The notes: generated by a model not told the origin, from the sequence alone. DNA of 35,575 nt from Sphingomonas sp. Leaf67 (GCF_001421965.1 NZ_LMLP01000021.1:264786-300360); one strand, 5' to 3'. Shown: positions 15,652 to 24,475, counted from the stretch's first letter. Made by a program: numbers and translations.

Positions 15652-16515
15652 CTAGAACCGTCGTGCCTCGTGACCGATCGTGTCGCATGTCCCGCGGAAG
15701 CTGTAAGAAGCAGCGCCATCCACGGTGATCCGTCCGGTGCGGCGATCGATCACCAGCTTGGGCTTGTTCAGGCCGTTAAGGCGGTAGCTCGCACGAATGA
15801 TGTCCGGTCCCTCCACGACATCGTAAAGGTCCCACCATCCGTTATTGCCGCGCGAGTTGATCGGCGGGATGAGGGACTTGGGCAGCCGAATGCGACCCCC
15901 GCCTTCCCATGTCTGAACCATAAGGGAGGCGTCGAATACCTCGGTGGTCGTCTCGTTGTAGCGGCCGTAGTCGTAGCGGTTCTTGTCGCGGTTCCACGTC
16001 CAGGTGGTGCCGCTGGCGATACCCGCCTTGCTCCCGTCGCCGAAGCAGACGAGGCCGAGCGCGACATTGCGGCCATCGACCACCGGTGCATCATTCCCGA
16101 CGTAGCTCGGGGCCGCCTGCTGGCGTTCAGGAGGGCGCGAGTAGCCACGATCTGGCTCGTAGCCCGCAGGCGGCCGACTGGCGGGTTGCCCAGTGTAACT
16201 GGCGTTTGGACGAACCTTCGCGGACTTGCCGCAGTCGGGCGGCAACGTCGGTTGGATCGAGCTGTACCGCCCGTCCATGGTAGCGATGGTGACGCACTGT
16301 CGGCGCTCGGCGTTCCACCAGTTGGTATAGGCGCGATCATCGCCTTGCTCTGTGCGCACATCGACGTAACCGCGGCGCCGTACTTCTAACTCGCCTTGGC
16401 CCGCCCGAGTACCGACCATGTCTTCAAGTCCGGTCGTCTGCGCCGCGGAGGCGCTCGGCAGCGCGGGTAGCAGCAGTGCGGCGGCAAGAAGCGGTGAGAC
16501 GTTGGTCATCGACAT
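15652..16515 (-). CDS. Secreted protein of unknown function
   Basis: 287 residues from ATG 16515, preceded by AGGGGA at good spacing, with a signal peptide (SPLLAAALLLPALPSASA-AQ). An ATG at 16566, overlapping the upstream stop, is possible but would bury the signal peptide behind 17 residues. The mature protein has a short SH3-like or WW-containing start (YTNWWNAERRQCVTIATMDG), a Pro/Arg/Tyr-rich linker (PASRPPAGYEPDRGYSRPPE), then a beta-rich C-terminal domain (WTWNRDKNRYDYGRYNETTT, then IRLPKSLIPPI). I do not recognise a named family. Its place right after the L,D-transpeptidase suggests an envelope role. Confidence 0.8.
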   Translation of the reverse strand: MSMTNVSPLLAAALLLPALPSASAAQTTGLEDMVGTRAGQGELEVRRRGYVDVRTEQGDDRAYTNWWNAERRQCVTIATMDGRYSSIQPTLPPDCGKSAKVRPNASYTGQPASRPPAGYEPDRGYSRPPERQQAAPSYVGNDAPVVDGRNVALGLVCFGDGSKAGIASGTTWTWNRDKNRYDYGRYNETTTEVFDASLMVQTWEGGGRIRLPKSLIPPINSRGNNGWWDLYDVVEGPDIIRASYRLNGLNKPKLVIDRRTGRITVDGAASYSFRGTCDTIGHEARRF

Positions 16516-16562
16516 GGCATTTCCCCTGTTTGCCGGCCTGGTCTCGACCGGTTCATCGCACG

Positions 16563-17561
16563 TCACGGCTGCGGCACCACCGCGTCCATCACGGTCAGCG
16601 GCTCCCCGCCGCTCGAGCCTACCCGCGACTGAGTGATGAGGATCGTCGTGCCAGGCCGGAGCGCAGCGCGTACCTGCTCGTAGAAGGTGCGCGGCAAGCG
16701 CAGCCGGTTGATCACCCCCTCGTCGAGCGGGCGTCCTGCCTCTTCCTCGTGTCCGGGGAGACCGATGTACGCCCAGCGCGGCGTTCCATCGGGTGCGCTC
16801 GTCAGCGTTATGACGTGGCTGCCGGGATCGTCGTCGTTCACCGCCGCGACGCTGCGCCCGATCTCGACCCCACCACGCATCACGACCACCTGCCGGTCCG
16901 ACTTGGAAACGATGATCGTCATCGGACCAGTCGTGGATCGTTCGGGTTGCCAGCTGAACTGCTGCTGGTCGAGCAGCGTGCGCTCTACCCGGCGGCCCTT
17001 CCCATCGACGGGAGCGAGCAGGCTAGTCTCGGTGCTGCGGATGTGGCTCGCGGCGTTGCCGTCGATCACCACGGTTGCGCCGAGTGAGGTGATGCCGAAC
17101 AATTCGCGCGAGAAGCCGTACGGGAGGTGAACGCAGCCGTGGCTCTCCGGATAGCCGGGCAGCCCGCCAGCATGTAGCGCGACACCGTCCCAGGTGAGCC
17201 GCTGCTGGAACGGCATTGGCGCGTTGTTGTACTTGCTCGACCGGTGTCGCGCGTCTTTCTGGAGGATCGTGAAGACGCCGGTCGGTGTCTCGTGCCCCGG
17301 TTTTCCGGACGAGACCGAGCTTACTCCGATGCGGACGCCGTTGCGATAGACGGTCGCCAGTTGGTGTGAGAGGTCGACGTAGACGACGACCTGGCCGTCG
17401 GGCGCGACACCCGGCGCCCACACCCACTCGCCGGGCTTGAGCCGCTCGGCCATGTGCACGAACTCGGTTGGCGAACTCGCGCGGGCGCCTTGAGCGCACG
17501 CCGGGAGCGCGAACGCCAGAGCAGTGCCAGCTAGCATCGCCTTGCACACAGGGTGTGGCAT
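16563..17561 (-). CDS. L,D-transpeptidase (YkuD domain), exported
   Basis: 332 residues from MPHPVCKAML (ATG 17561), preceded by AAAGGGGAT. The signal sequence MLAGTALAFALPACAQG could be cut as a normal signal peptide or at the LPAC cysteine as a lipoprotein. The YkuD catalytic motif is clear: HAGGLPGYPESHGCVHLP, with the nucleophile Cys in SHGCVH. The domain starts at VVYVDLSHQLATVYRNGVRI. These enzymes make 3-3 peptidoglycan cross-links or attach proteins to the wall in the periplasm. The C-terminal 150 residues (TIIVSKSDRQVVVMRGGVEI) look like a second, degenerate YkuD-like fold without the catalytic motif. First gene of a minus-strand run of three. Confidence 0.92.
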   Translation of the reverse strand: MPHPVCKAMLAGTALAFALPACAQGARASSPTEFVHMAERLKPGEWVWAPGVAPDGQVVVYVDLSHQLATVYRNGVRIGVSSVSSGKPGHETPTGVFTILQKDARHRSSKYNNAPMPFQQRLTWDGVALHAGGLPGYPESHGCVHLPYGFSRELFGITSLGATVVIDGNAASHIRSTETSLLAPVDGKGRRVERTLLDQQQFSWQPERSTTGPMTIIVSKSDRQVVVMRGGVEIGRSVAAVNDDDPGSHVITLTSAPDGTPRWAYIGLPGHEEEAGRPLDEGVINRLRLPRTFYEQVRAALRPGTTILITQSRVGSSGGEPLTVMDAVVPQP

Positions 17562-17656
17562 CTCGCTATCCCCTTTAACGGCATCAGTCTGAGACGGTTT
17601 GACGTCGCCTTGCAAGCCGATATTGCGCCGTCCCGGACAGTCGCTCATGATGCGAT

Positions 17657-18328
17657 ATGGACTTTATGAAGTGGCTCAACTCGCTGGACGAGCTTCTCTA
17701 CGAGGTCATGAGTTGGCTGCTGTTTTTTCCACTGACGTTGTGGCGCGCTGCCTTCCGTCCCGTCAGCACGATGAAGCAGATCCAGCGCGAGGCAGTTCTC
17801 CCGGACGATCAACGCTATGGTGCCGTGCTGAGCCCGCCGCTCTTCCTGTCCCTGGCATTGTTGCTCGGGCATGCCGTCGCCACGGCGCTGGGGCAGACTG
17901 ACGAGATCATCGCGAGCCACCACGGGCTCGCGGACCTGATCAATGACAATGCCAGCGCGCTGGTGCTCCGCGTGATCGTCTTTGCGGCCTTCCCGCTTTT
18001 CCTCGCAGCGCGCCTCGTAAGGCGTAGAGGCGACAAGCTCGACCGCGTCTCGCTCCAGCAGCCTTTCTACGAGCAATGCTACCCCGCCGCCGTGTTCGCT
18101 CTCGGCATCAGCATCGGCACCAGTCTCGGCATCGACACACATCCAACCGCACGCCTGATAGGCCATTGGCTAGTCGCCATTGCTATAGTGAACTACTGGC
18201 TGGTGGGTGTCCGATGGTTCGCAAGCGCGCTCGATGTCGGCGTGCTGCGTGCCGCCGGAAACGTTCTTCTCGGCCTTGTTGAAGGCACAGTGTTCCTGAT
18301 CGGCGTAGGCTTCCTGTTTACCCGGTAG
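17657..18328 (+). CDS. Integral membrane protein, function unknown
   Basis: 223 residues from ATG 17657. It has an amphipathic N-terminal stretch (MDFMKWLNSLDELLYEVMSW) and about five hydrophobic helices, including LFLSLALLLGHAVATALG, ALVLRVIVFAAFPLFLAARL, AVFALGISIGTSLG and VLLGLVEGTVFLIGVGFLF. The layout resembles Yip1-like or small permease-like inner-membrane proteins of alphaproteobacteria, but no catalytic motif is seen. It is divergent from the L,D-transpeptidase with 95 bp between starts. Confidence 0.75.
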   Translation: MDFMKWLNSLDELLYEVMSWLLFFPLTLWRAAFRPVSTMKQIQREAVLPDDQRYGAVLSPPLFLSLALLLGHAVATALGQTDEIIASHHGLADLINDNASALVLRVIVFAAFPLFLAARLVRRRGDKLDRVSLQQPFYEQCYPAAVFALGISIGTSLGIDTHPTARLIGHWLVAIAIVNYWLVGVRWFASALDVGVLRAAGNVLLGLVEGTVFLIGVGFLFTR

Positions 18329-18502
18329 CTGCTGCTGAAGCTAGACGCTTGAGCGTAATCAATGTTGATTGTTCGGTTACGACGAACAGCCTGGACGACG
18401 GCAGGCTAGAGTAAACGTCGGTGAAGCGGACCAACTTCCAACTACCGATTTTATGCAGGTCATCCACTTCCGGTGGGCCTGTGCCCGCATGCTGCTGATG
18501 TG

Positions 18503-18564
18503 ATGAACGAGTGGCAGAAGTTCGGAAGCCGATACGGGGCTTTGAGTGGCCGCAACTGGGTCAC
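18503..18564 (+). repeat. Dispersed ~60-bp repeat
   Basis: Begins ATGAACGAGTGGCAGAAGTT and ends GGCCGCAACTGGGTCAC. It is very close to the copy at 7325, but the upstream ~90-bp extension is not clearly conserved here. Confidence 0.75.
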
Positions 18565-18923
18565 GTATTCGTCGCGCTCGTAGTTCGCCTATCGTTCGGT
18601 GTTTCGACCTGCGTGTTTAGCGGCGTGAAACGCCTGATCCGCCCGGCTCGGCACCATTTCGGGCGTCTCGCCCGATACTAGCTCGGCGAAGCGCCGCTAC
18701 CGGCGTTGCGGTCGCATGGAGATCATGTTCGGCAGCCTTAGGGTAAAGGACTGGCGCCGCGTCGCCACCCCCTACGACCGCTGCCCGACCGTTCCTTCTC
18801 TGCCGTCGCGCTCGCCGCAACCGTCAACTTCTGACTGTGATCAACGAGACCTGACCCTCGGCTCAGAATCGACTTGTCAAATTAGGGGCTTGTTCACGAC
18901 CTTCGATCTCGCCGCCAGAATCG

Positions 18924-19055
18924 ATACTTCAAATGAGGTATTATTGATTAAACGGGCGATAGATGGTTATACTTCAAACGTAGTATTACAAAATACTTGG
19001 AAAAAATGTTTACATCTCGATATTCACAAGGTAATATAGCGCTATATTGAAGTAT
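18924..19055. promoter_or_regulatory. Operator-like motif array upstream of the Dyp peroxidase
   Basis: ATACTTCAAATGAGGTATTA at 18924-18943 recurs as ATACTTCAAACGTAGTATTA at 18969-18988, 45 bp apart start to start. The second copy is itself a dyad (ATACT...AGTAT). The inverse, TTGAAGTAT, appears at 19047-19055. A perfect palindrome AATATAGC|GCTATATT sits at 19033-19048. Such clustered dyads usually mark binding of a dimeric regulator. No regulator gene is adjacent, so the target is not known. Confidence 0.5.
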
Positions 19056-19227
19056 ATCACACAAAATAGGATCTTCGATGTATGCGCACGTTTTGTTGCG
19101 AGTATAATTCGTATTACGTGATTATCGCAAAATTTCGTGTCTTACAACAAACGTTTGCCCTGTAAAAACCCAAAGTGGTGACCCCACTAACGGGGCGAAG
19201 TTAGTTCGCAACTATATTGGGGGTGGT

Positions 19228-20658
19228 ATGACTGTAACGTTGGATAAGCCGATCTCTTGGAAAGCCGCCAGCGGCGACGACGCGTCTATGCTCGACGCCC
19301 TCCAGCCGAATATCCTGAAGGCCCATGCGCGCAAAGCCTTCACGGCCTTATTTTTGAAACTGTCTAATCGAGAGCAAGCTCAAAGCTTGCTCGCTGAGCT
19401 CGCACGCGACGGCATCGTCGCCGCTTTGATGAAATCAGCCAAGGACCATCTTGCTGAAATAGCGTCGTTCAAGGCAGGGGGGCCCGGCGGCACACCGTAC
19501 GTCGGGGTCGGCCTCAGCGCGGCAGGTTACGAGGCTTTGGGCATACCCAAGGCGTCGCAACCGGACGACGAAGCGTTTCAGCGCGGCATGACCAGCCATA
19601 TAACTCAAGAGGAGCTTAAGGACGCGGACGTTGACGGGTGGGACGGGCACTTTCGCCAGATCGTCGATGCCGTAATCCTCGTAGGCGATGCCGATCAGAA
19701 TGTGCACGACGTCACCGTGAGAAGGGTCAAGATGATGATCGCCGCACATCCGCTACTCGTGTTGCTTGGCGACCAGACGGGTAAGGAACAGCTTAACTTG
19801 GTGGGCGAGGGTATCGAGCATTTCGGCTACGTCGATGGGCGTAGTCAGCCACTGTTCTTTAAGGAGGATGTCCAGGCGGAGGAATCTATCGAGGTGTGGG
19901 ATCCGGCTTTCGGACCCGGACGTGCGATCGTTCCAGACCCTGCGGCGCCTGATCCGTCGGTCCATTTCGGAAGCTATTTCGTATTCCGAAAGCTTGAACA
20001 GAACGTCAAACTCTTCAAGCAGCAAGAGAACGTTCTCGCAACCGCGCTCGGTCTGAAGCCGACGGCTCGCGCCTTGGCCGGAGCCATGATCGTAGGCCGC
20101 TTCGAAGACGGCAGGCCGGTCGCGCTGCCACCGTGCGGCAGCGATCCGGTACTTAACGACTTTGACTACGCTGCCGACCTGGACGGAGGTAAATGCCCGT
20201 TTTTTGGTCACATCCGGAAGATGAATCCGCGCGGCAGTGGCGGCTTCGAGACGCACGAGGACGAACGGCTTCACGTCATGGCACGGCGGGGTCAAACGTA
20301 TGGCGAACGTTCCGACGACCTGAATGACGAGGATCCCGACAGGAAGCCGACTAGCGGCGTTGGTCTCCTATTCATGGCCTTCAATGCTAACCTTGTCGAG
20401 CAATTCGAGTTCGTGCAAAAAAACTGGGCCAACAATGCTGCTTTTCCCCTTCATATCGGATCTCACGCGCCCGGGCTCGACCTGGTCATCGGCCAAGGTA
20501 AGCGCCCGTCCATATCGTGTCCGACACTATGGGATGCGAAGCAGGGCATGTCGGAACACTTCAAGTCGGTAGATCCGATTGCGCAGGCAGTGACAATGAA
20601 GGGCGGCGAGTACTTTTTTATGCCATCCCTGCCATTTCTTCGGTCGCTTGGAGATTGA
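19228..20658 (+). CDS. Dyp-type haem peroxidase
   Basis: 476 residues. The catalytic aspartate loop reads GYVDGRSQP (Asp203), the family's GxxDG motif. The proximal haem ligand is in CPFFGHIRKMNPRG (His328), followed by the conserved ARRGQTYG arginine region. GLLFMAFNANLVEQFEFVQK is the standard C-terminal helix. No signal or Tat peptide, so it is cytoplasmic. These enzymes use H2O2 to oxidise dyes, lignin-like phenols and other substrates. The size fits the larger (C/D-type) subfamilies. The preceding AT-rich control region is unusually long. No encapsulin gene is nearby. Confidence 0.93.
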   Translation: MTVTLDKPISWKAASGDDASMLDALQPNILKAHARKAFTALFLKLSNREQAQSLLAELARDGIVAALMKSAKDHLAEIASFKAGGPGGTPYVGVGLSAAGYEALGIPKASQPDDEAFQRGMTSHITQEELKDADVDGWDGHFRQIVDAVILVGDADQNVHDVTVRRVKMMIAAHPLLVLLGDQTGKEQLNLVGEGIEHFGYVDGRSQPLFFKEDVQAEESIEVWDPAFGPGRAIVPDPAAPDPSVHFGSYFVFRKLEQNVKLFKQQENVLATALGLKPTARALAGAMIVGRFEDGRPVALPPCGSDPVLNDFDYAADLDGGKCPFFGHIRKMNPRGSGGFETHEDERLHVMARRGQTYGERSDDLNDEDPDRKPTSGVGLLFMAFNANLVEQFEFVQKNWANNAAFPLHIGSHAPGLDLVIGQGKRPSISCPTLWDAKQGMSEHFKSVDPIAQAVTMKGGEYFFMPSLPFLRSLGD

Positions 20659-20902
20659 CTAGCCAGAAAGGTGACTTAATTAAAACTTATGTTACCTGTA
20701 AAACACCGCAGGTTCCCCAAAAACTTTCGCTGTAAGGCAGGCTGTAATGCCGATGTTGTACCCGGTATACAAGTTGAACGTATAAGTTTTACGACTGTGA
20801 TAGGACCGTGTAACATTTAGTAATAGCTGCTGCGAATTGGCGGAATCTAGCATGAAATCAAAAGGGTAGTGTTGCCGAATAACTGGCAGGAGGGGGTGAA
20901 CA

Positions 20903-22000
20903 TTGTGTTCGTCTTGGATGATCGGGAATCTGCCGGATTGCAGCTTCTTCGGGAAAGCGGGTGCCTGGCGGTCGAGGACGGTGGCGGGGCAGCATGCGTT
21001 GGGAGTAGCGCTCGTAGGTGTGATGCTCGCATCATGCGCAACCGCCGATCGCGCAGGGGCCGGGCGCCTGGCAGGAACCGGCGTCGCCGTCTCAACCGCC
21101 CTTGTCGAGGAGATAGACGACCGCCGCCGTCGCTTACTGGATGCTGCGGCAGACGACAGCTTTAACTACGCCTACACCGTCATGAGTAAATGCCGTGACG
21201 CTGCGGGGCGCCCTGCGGTCACGCGTGCAGGTGCAGTGTCTGGGGTGAACCCGGACTGCGATGTCCTTGCCACCGCCGAAGCTCGGCGGAACAGCGCGGT
21301 CATACGCCAGGCGGCGCGGCTCGACGGCGTGATGCGGTTGCGTGCCGAAGCAGCAATCGCGCTAAGCGTTGCCTACCGCGCCTTCGCGGCTGAGGCGGCA
21401 TACGACGCTGAGGGGGACATGGAAGACGCCGTTATCCGCGCAGCGGCCAGCGTGAGCGCGTTCGGTCAGGCCGTAGGCGTCACGCCCTTGGCGCCCGTCG
21501 TGGGGAAGGCGGCGCAGCAGATTGGCGGCGCGCTGGCTGACAAAGCTCAACGACGCCGCCTCCTTGTCGCCAGCGATCGGCTCCGCATGATCAGCAACCA
21601 GTTGCGACGGTCATTGGAGCGTGAGCGCGATCTACATATCGCCTTAGACAAAATCACAGCCGACCTCGGCGCCGAGACAATACGCAATCTCGTACGCGCC
21701 GAGGCGCTCGATCCCGTGCCAGCGCTACGTGGTGTGGCGGAGCACGCGGGCGTAGCGGTGGGCGGTGAGGCAGGCGCCAAGGCTGCTTTGGCCCGTGATC
21801 CAGCATTAGAGGCGGCGGCCGTTGTGACGACACTAGTGCGGCGTCCAAGCCAACCGCCCGATGCGTTGGCAGCTGCCATCTCTGCCCTCGCCGCGCTGGA
21901 CCTTCAGCATGCGGCCTATGCCGAGAAGAAACCTGTGTCAGCGGAAGACGCGGCCGCTGCGCTGGCACGGCTCGCCGCCGTCGCCCGGACGACCGGTTAG
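20903..22000 (+). CDS. Putative lipoprotein, helical, first gene of the DUF2235 cluster
   Basis: 365 residues if begun at TTG 20903, which has AGGAGG nine bases upstream (20888-20893); a GTG at 20981 would give a shorter leader. The lipobox is LASC in ALGVALVGVMLASCATADRA. The rest is alanine- and arginine-rich and almost entirely alpha-helical, with coiled-coil-like stretches (SDRLRMISNQLRRSLERERD) and a Cys pair (SKCRDAAG and NPDCDVLA). I do not recognise a family. It would sit on the periplasmic face of a membrane. It is followed after 10 bp by the small helical gene, so it is probably co-transcribed with the next three genes. Confidence 0.75.
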   Translation: MCSSWMIGNLPDCSFFGKAGAWRSRTVAGQHALGVALVGVMLASCATADRAGAGRLAGTGVAVSTALVEEIDDRRRRLLDAAADDSFNYAYTVMSKCRDAAGRPAVTRAGAVSGVNPDCDVLATAEARRNSAVIRQAARLDGVMRLRAEAAIALSVAYRAFAAEAAYDAEGDMEDAVIRAAASVSAFGQAVGVTPLAPVVGKAAQQIGGALADKAQRRRLLVASDRLRMISNQLRRSLERERDLHIALDKITADLGAETIRNLVRAEALDPVPALRGVAEHAGVAVGGEAGAKAALARDPALEAAAVVTTLVRRPSQPPDALAAAISALAALDLQHAAYAEKKPVSAEDAAAALARLAAVARTTG

Positions 22001-22010
22001 GAGAAGAGAA

Positions 22011-22343
22011 ATGACGACGCTGGACGCTGTGCTCGACGTAGCGCGCCGCAACTTCGAGGAAGCGCATGCAAGCCTTGATGCGGACTTGGCGGTGGCCGGC
22101 ACACCAGCTGAGGCTCGCCTCGTCCGTGAAAATCGGGACCGAGCGCTAGCGGCTTATACCGACCTGATCGGTCGAGAGATGGAGCGCTTTTCCGATGATT
22201 GGAACGCACTAGCCGGCCGGGCGGTCAACGCGGCAGCAGCACTGCGGGCGGCTACTGAGCGCGCCGCCGGGCATGCAGAGCGGCTGCGCCTCATGGCCGA
22301 CGTGACCGCGTCGCTGGGCGATATTGTGAAAGGTTTCGGCTGA
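22011..22343 (+). CDS. Small helical protein of the DUF2235 cluster, function unknown
   Basis: 110 residues from ATG 22011, with GGAGAAGA just upstream. It is highly charged and helical throughout (VARRNFEEAHASLDADLAVA, then LVRENRDRALAAYTDLIGRE), with no signal peptide or membrane helix, so it is probably cytoplasmic and dimeric or a partner of the neighbours. It lies 10 bp after the lipoprotein gene and 36 bp before the DUF2235 gene. The tight spacing and same strand argue that it is real. Confidence 0.7.
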   Translation: MTTLDAVLDVARRNFEEAHASLDADLAVAGTPAEARLVRENRDRALAAYTDLIGREMERFSDDWNALAGRAVNAAAALRAATERAAGHAERLRLMADVTASLGDIVKGFG

Positions 22344-22379
22344 AGAGCTTGCGGGAATGTAGCCGAGGGGGATGGGAAG

Positions 22380-23438
22380 ATGCCCAAGACGCTGGTGATC
22401 TGCTGCGACGGTACGTGGAACACGCCCGATCAGAAGGGAGCCCCGACTAACGTCACTAAGATGGTTCGGGCAGTGTTGACGCGATCTCGGAATGGGGATC
22501 CGCAGACGGTGTACTACGACAAGGGCGTGGGGACGGGGAACGGTCTGGACCGGTTCGTGGGCGGCACGATTGGGCTTGGTTTGGGGAGTAACGTGCAGGA
22601 AGCCTACAGCTTTCTGGCGGTCAACTACGAACCAGGCGACCGCATCGTGATGTTCGGCTTCTCGCGAGGCGCCTATACCGTGCGCAGCTTGGCAGGCATG
22701 GTGAACCTAGCGGGTGTGCTGCACAAAGGTGATCTCGACCGACTGGAGGATGTCTGGAACTACTACCGGACCAAGCCGGACGAGCGGCACCCGGATGCAC
22801 TGAAAGATATCGTGCGGCTTGCGGATCGGCAGCCTGGTGTTGATCTGCTCGGAGTATGGGACACGGTAGGATCGCTAGGTATCCCAGGTAATCTGCTCGG
22901 CCGCGTCGGCCGCCGCCGATACGAATTCCACGACGTCACACTGGGTCGAAAGACTAGGCGCGCCTATCAAGCTCTTGCGATCGACGAGCGTCGGCGTAAC
23001 TTCCTACCTGCAATATGGGACAGCAGCGAGATCGGGCCAGACCAGGACGTGGACCAAGTCTGGTTCGCTGGCGCTCATTCAAATATCGGCGGCGGCTATC
23101 CCGATCCTGTTCTATCCGACCAAGCCTTCCTGTGGATGGTGGATAAGGCCAAGCCGCTTCTCGACTTCGACGAGGACTATCTGGAACGGCGCGTACGCAA
23201 GCTGCGAGAGGAGAACGCAGAAGGGGCGCTCATTGATTCTATCAAGGGCGTCTGGAAGCTTCTCGGCAGGACGCTACGGCCGATCGGGCAGGACCGGACG
23301 GAAGGCGTGCATCCTAGCGCGCTGGTGCGTCTGAGGACCAGGGGGACGTATGCCAAGCACGAGCAGCCGTTCGAACCTTATCCATACAAACCAGCCAATC
23401 TGTTGGCATACCTCAAGTTGCGGGGGATAGGATTATGA
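22380..23438 (+). CDS. DUF2235 alpha/beta hydrolase (phospholipase-like)
   Basis: 352 residues. It begins MPKTLVICCDGTWNTPDQKG, the typical DUF2235 start with the DGT metal/oxyanion loop. The nucleophile elbow is GFSRGAYTVRSLAGM (Ser95). Probable acid Asp161 lies in LLGVWDTVGSLG, and His233 in WFAGAHSNIGGGYPD. Together these give the Ser-Asp-His set of the family, which includes Tle-type phospholipase effectors of type VI secretion. At this length it is a stand-alone catalytic domain with no toxin-delivery domain or signal peptide. GAGGGGG-like ribosome site upstream. No secretion genes are in the window, so a lipase role on the cell's own membrane, or in conflict, is open. Confidence 0.88.
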   Translation: MPKTLVICCDGTWNTPDQKGAPTNVTKMVRAVLTRSRNGDPQTVYYDKGVGTGNGLDRFVGGTIGLGLGSNVQEAYSFLAVNYEPGDRIVMFGFSRGAYTVRSLAGMVNLAGVLHKGDLDRLEDVWNYYRTKPDERHPDALKDIVRLADRQPGVDLLGVWDTVGSLGIPGNLLGRVGRRRYEFHDVTLGRKTRRAYQALAIDERRRNFLPAIWDSSEIGPDQDVDQVWFAGAHSNIGGGYPDPVLSDQAFLWMVDKAKPLLDFDEDYLERRVRKLREENAEGALIDSIKGVWKLLGRTLRPIGQDRTEGVHPSALVRLRTRGTYAKHEQPFEPYPYKPANLLAYLKLRGIGL

Positions 23439-23498
23439 GGTCCCGTCCGCGCTTGGCAATGCCCGGTGACACATCCGCCGTAAATAGAAGGCCGTATT

Positions 23499-24083
23499 GT
23501 GGCGAATGACGATGAGCGCGTCGGTGATGATCTCCGCTTTTGGGAATACATGGCGTTCATCGCCTACCTTATCGGTCTCATCGCGATTGGGATATTCGCT
23601 TGGGGGAACGATAGCGAGAATAGCTTGCGCATCTTCGGTGTCCTCTGGCTAGTGGGCACGGCGGCTTGGCTGGCCGGCACCGTGCTGGGGTTCCTGTTCG
23701 GCGTCCCGAGGGTTCGTGCGGGCGAAACCACCACCGACGTTGCAGCCAGCACCTCCGTTGTACCCAATACCAACCTGGAACAGATATCGGACTGGCTGAC
23801 AAAGATCATTGTTGGCGCCACGCTGGTCCAGCTTGGACCGTTGGCCGATGCTGCGGCGCGCTTGGCTGTGGGCATCGGCAACACATTGGAACCAGCTGGG
23901 AAGTTGCCCGATGGACCCGCGGCCGCCGGCGCTGTGCTAGTCCTCTATTTCGCGGCCGGGTTCGTTTGGGGATATCTGTGGTGCAGCCTTCGCGTGTTCC
24001 GCGAGATGCAGGCGCTGGTGCAGCGCGAGCGCGGGGTACGTAATATCGAGGCGTCCGCAGTTGATGCCCAAGACCAAGCATAA
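23499..24083 (+). CDS. Multi-pass membrane protein, last gene of the DUF2235 cluster
   Basis: 194 residues from GTG 23499. Helices: EYMAFIAYLIGLIAIGIFAW, FGVLWLVGTAAWLAGTVLGF (ending FLFGVPR), a weaker one in KIIVGATLVQLGPLADAAAR, and AGAVLVLYFAAGFVWGYLWC. A cytoplasmic loop carries NTNLEQISDWLTKIIVG, a motif I associate with membrane proteins found near bacterial conflict and signalling genes; that link is from memory and not checked. The C-terminal tail is charged. It begins 60 bp after the DUF2235 stop on the same strand. Confidence 0.75.
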   Translation: MANDDERVGDDLRFWEYMAFIAYLIGLIAIGIFAWGNDSENSLRIFGVLWLVGTAAWLAGTVLGFLFGVPRVRAGETTTDVAASTSVVPNTNLEQISDWLTKIIVGATLVQLGPLADAAARLAVGIGNTLEPAGKLPDGPAAAGAVLVLYFAAGFVWGYLWCSLRVFREMQALVQRERGVRNIEASAVDAQDQA

Positions 24084-24129
24084 GGAAAGATCACGAGCCT
24101 CTGCTGAAAGTCCGTTTGACAATGCTCAG

Positions 24130-24420
24130 GGATGGACGATCCGGCGGAGCATGAGGCTGCCGAGACCCACCTGGATCACGGTCTCGGAGACTTCGAGGCG
24201 CTGATCGTAATCATGAACAAGGCGTCTATCTGGTTATTCATCCTAAGGTGCGCTCGACGACCCAGCGCCGAGGCAGGACCTTGGAGCGGGGATCCTTGTC
24301 GGTGCGGCGGATGATTTCCGGCGCGAAGTCGCGATACGCAGCGGCGTCTATGAGACGGGAGAGGTCATAGGCACTGGCGGCGAACAGATGCTTGAGCCAA
24401 GTCCATCGCCTCCGAATGGT
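24130..24420 (-). pseudogene. IS5-family transposase remnant (3' part, frameshifted)
   Basis: On the minus strand: [20 protein letters not shown], then [15 protein letters not shown] and [14 protein letters not shown], the end of the DDE region of an IS5-type transposase (catalytic E in VVERT). The frame is then broken by a small deletion near 24238, after which the C-terminus resumes as [19 protein letters not shown], then SLMLRRI. The first two thirds of the gene and the left end are absent, so it is inactive. It lies between the DUF2235 cluster and a dispersed repeat. Confidence 0.85.
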
Positions 24421-24475
24421 CGCTAAGATCGCTTGAGCGCCGAAACGCCTTGTAGTCTGCGAGCGTATCAGGCCC

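Larger units (their letters stand above)
18329..19227. other. 900-bp gene-free region, AT-rich second half
   Basis: No supported gene. 18329-18890 is ordinary GC-rich sequence holding one dispersed repeat (18503-18564). From about 18890 to 19200 the composition drops sharply to AT-rich, with repeated motifs described separately. The Dyp peroxidase follows. The abrupt change suggests the edge of imported DNA or a large control region for the peroxidase. Confidence 0.6.

Noticed and set aside
16563..16566. ATGA overlap as the start of the secreted protein gene (ATG 16566)
   Set aside because: The ATG at 16515 has a better ribosome site and puts the signal peptide at the N-terminus; the earlier start would leave 17 extra residues before it.
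22380..24083. DUF2235 and neighbours as a type VI secretion effector/immunity locus
   Set aside because: No VgrG, Hcp, PAAR, Tap or structural type VI genes are visible. Kept only as one alternative, since unlinked secretion genes cannot be excluded.
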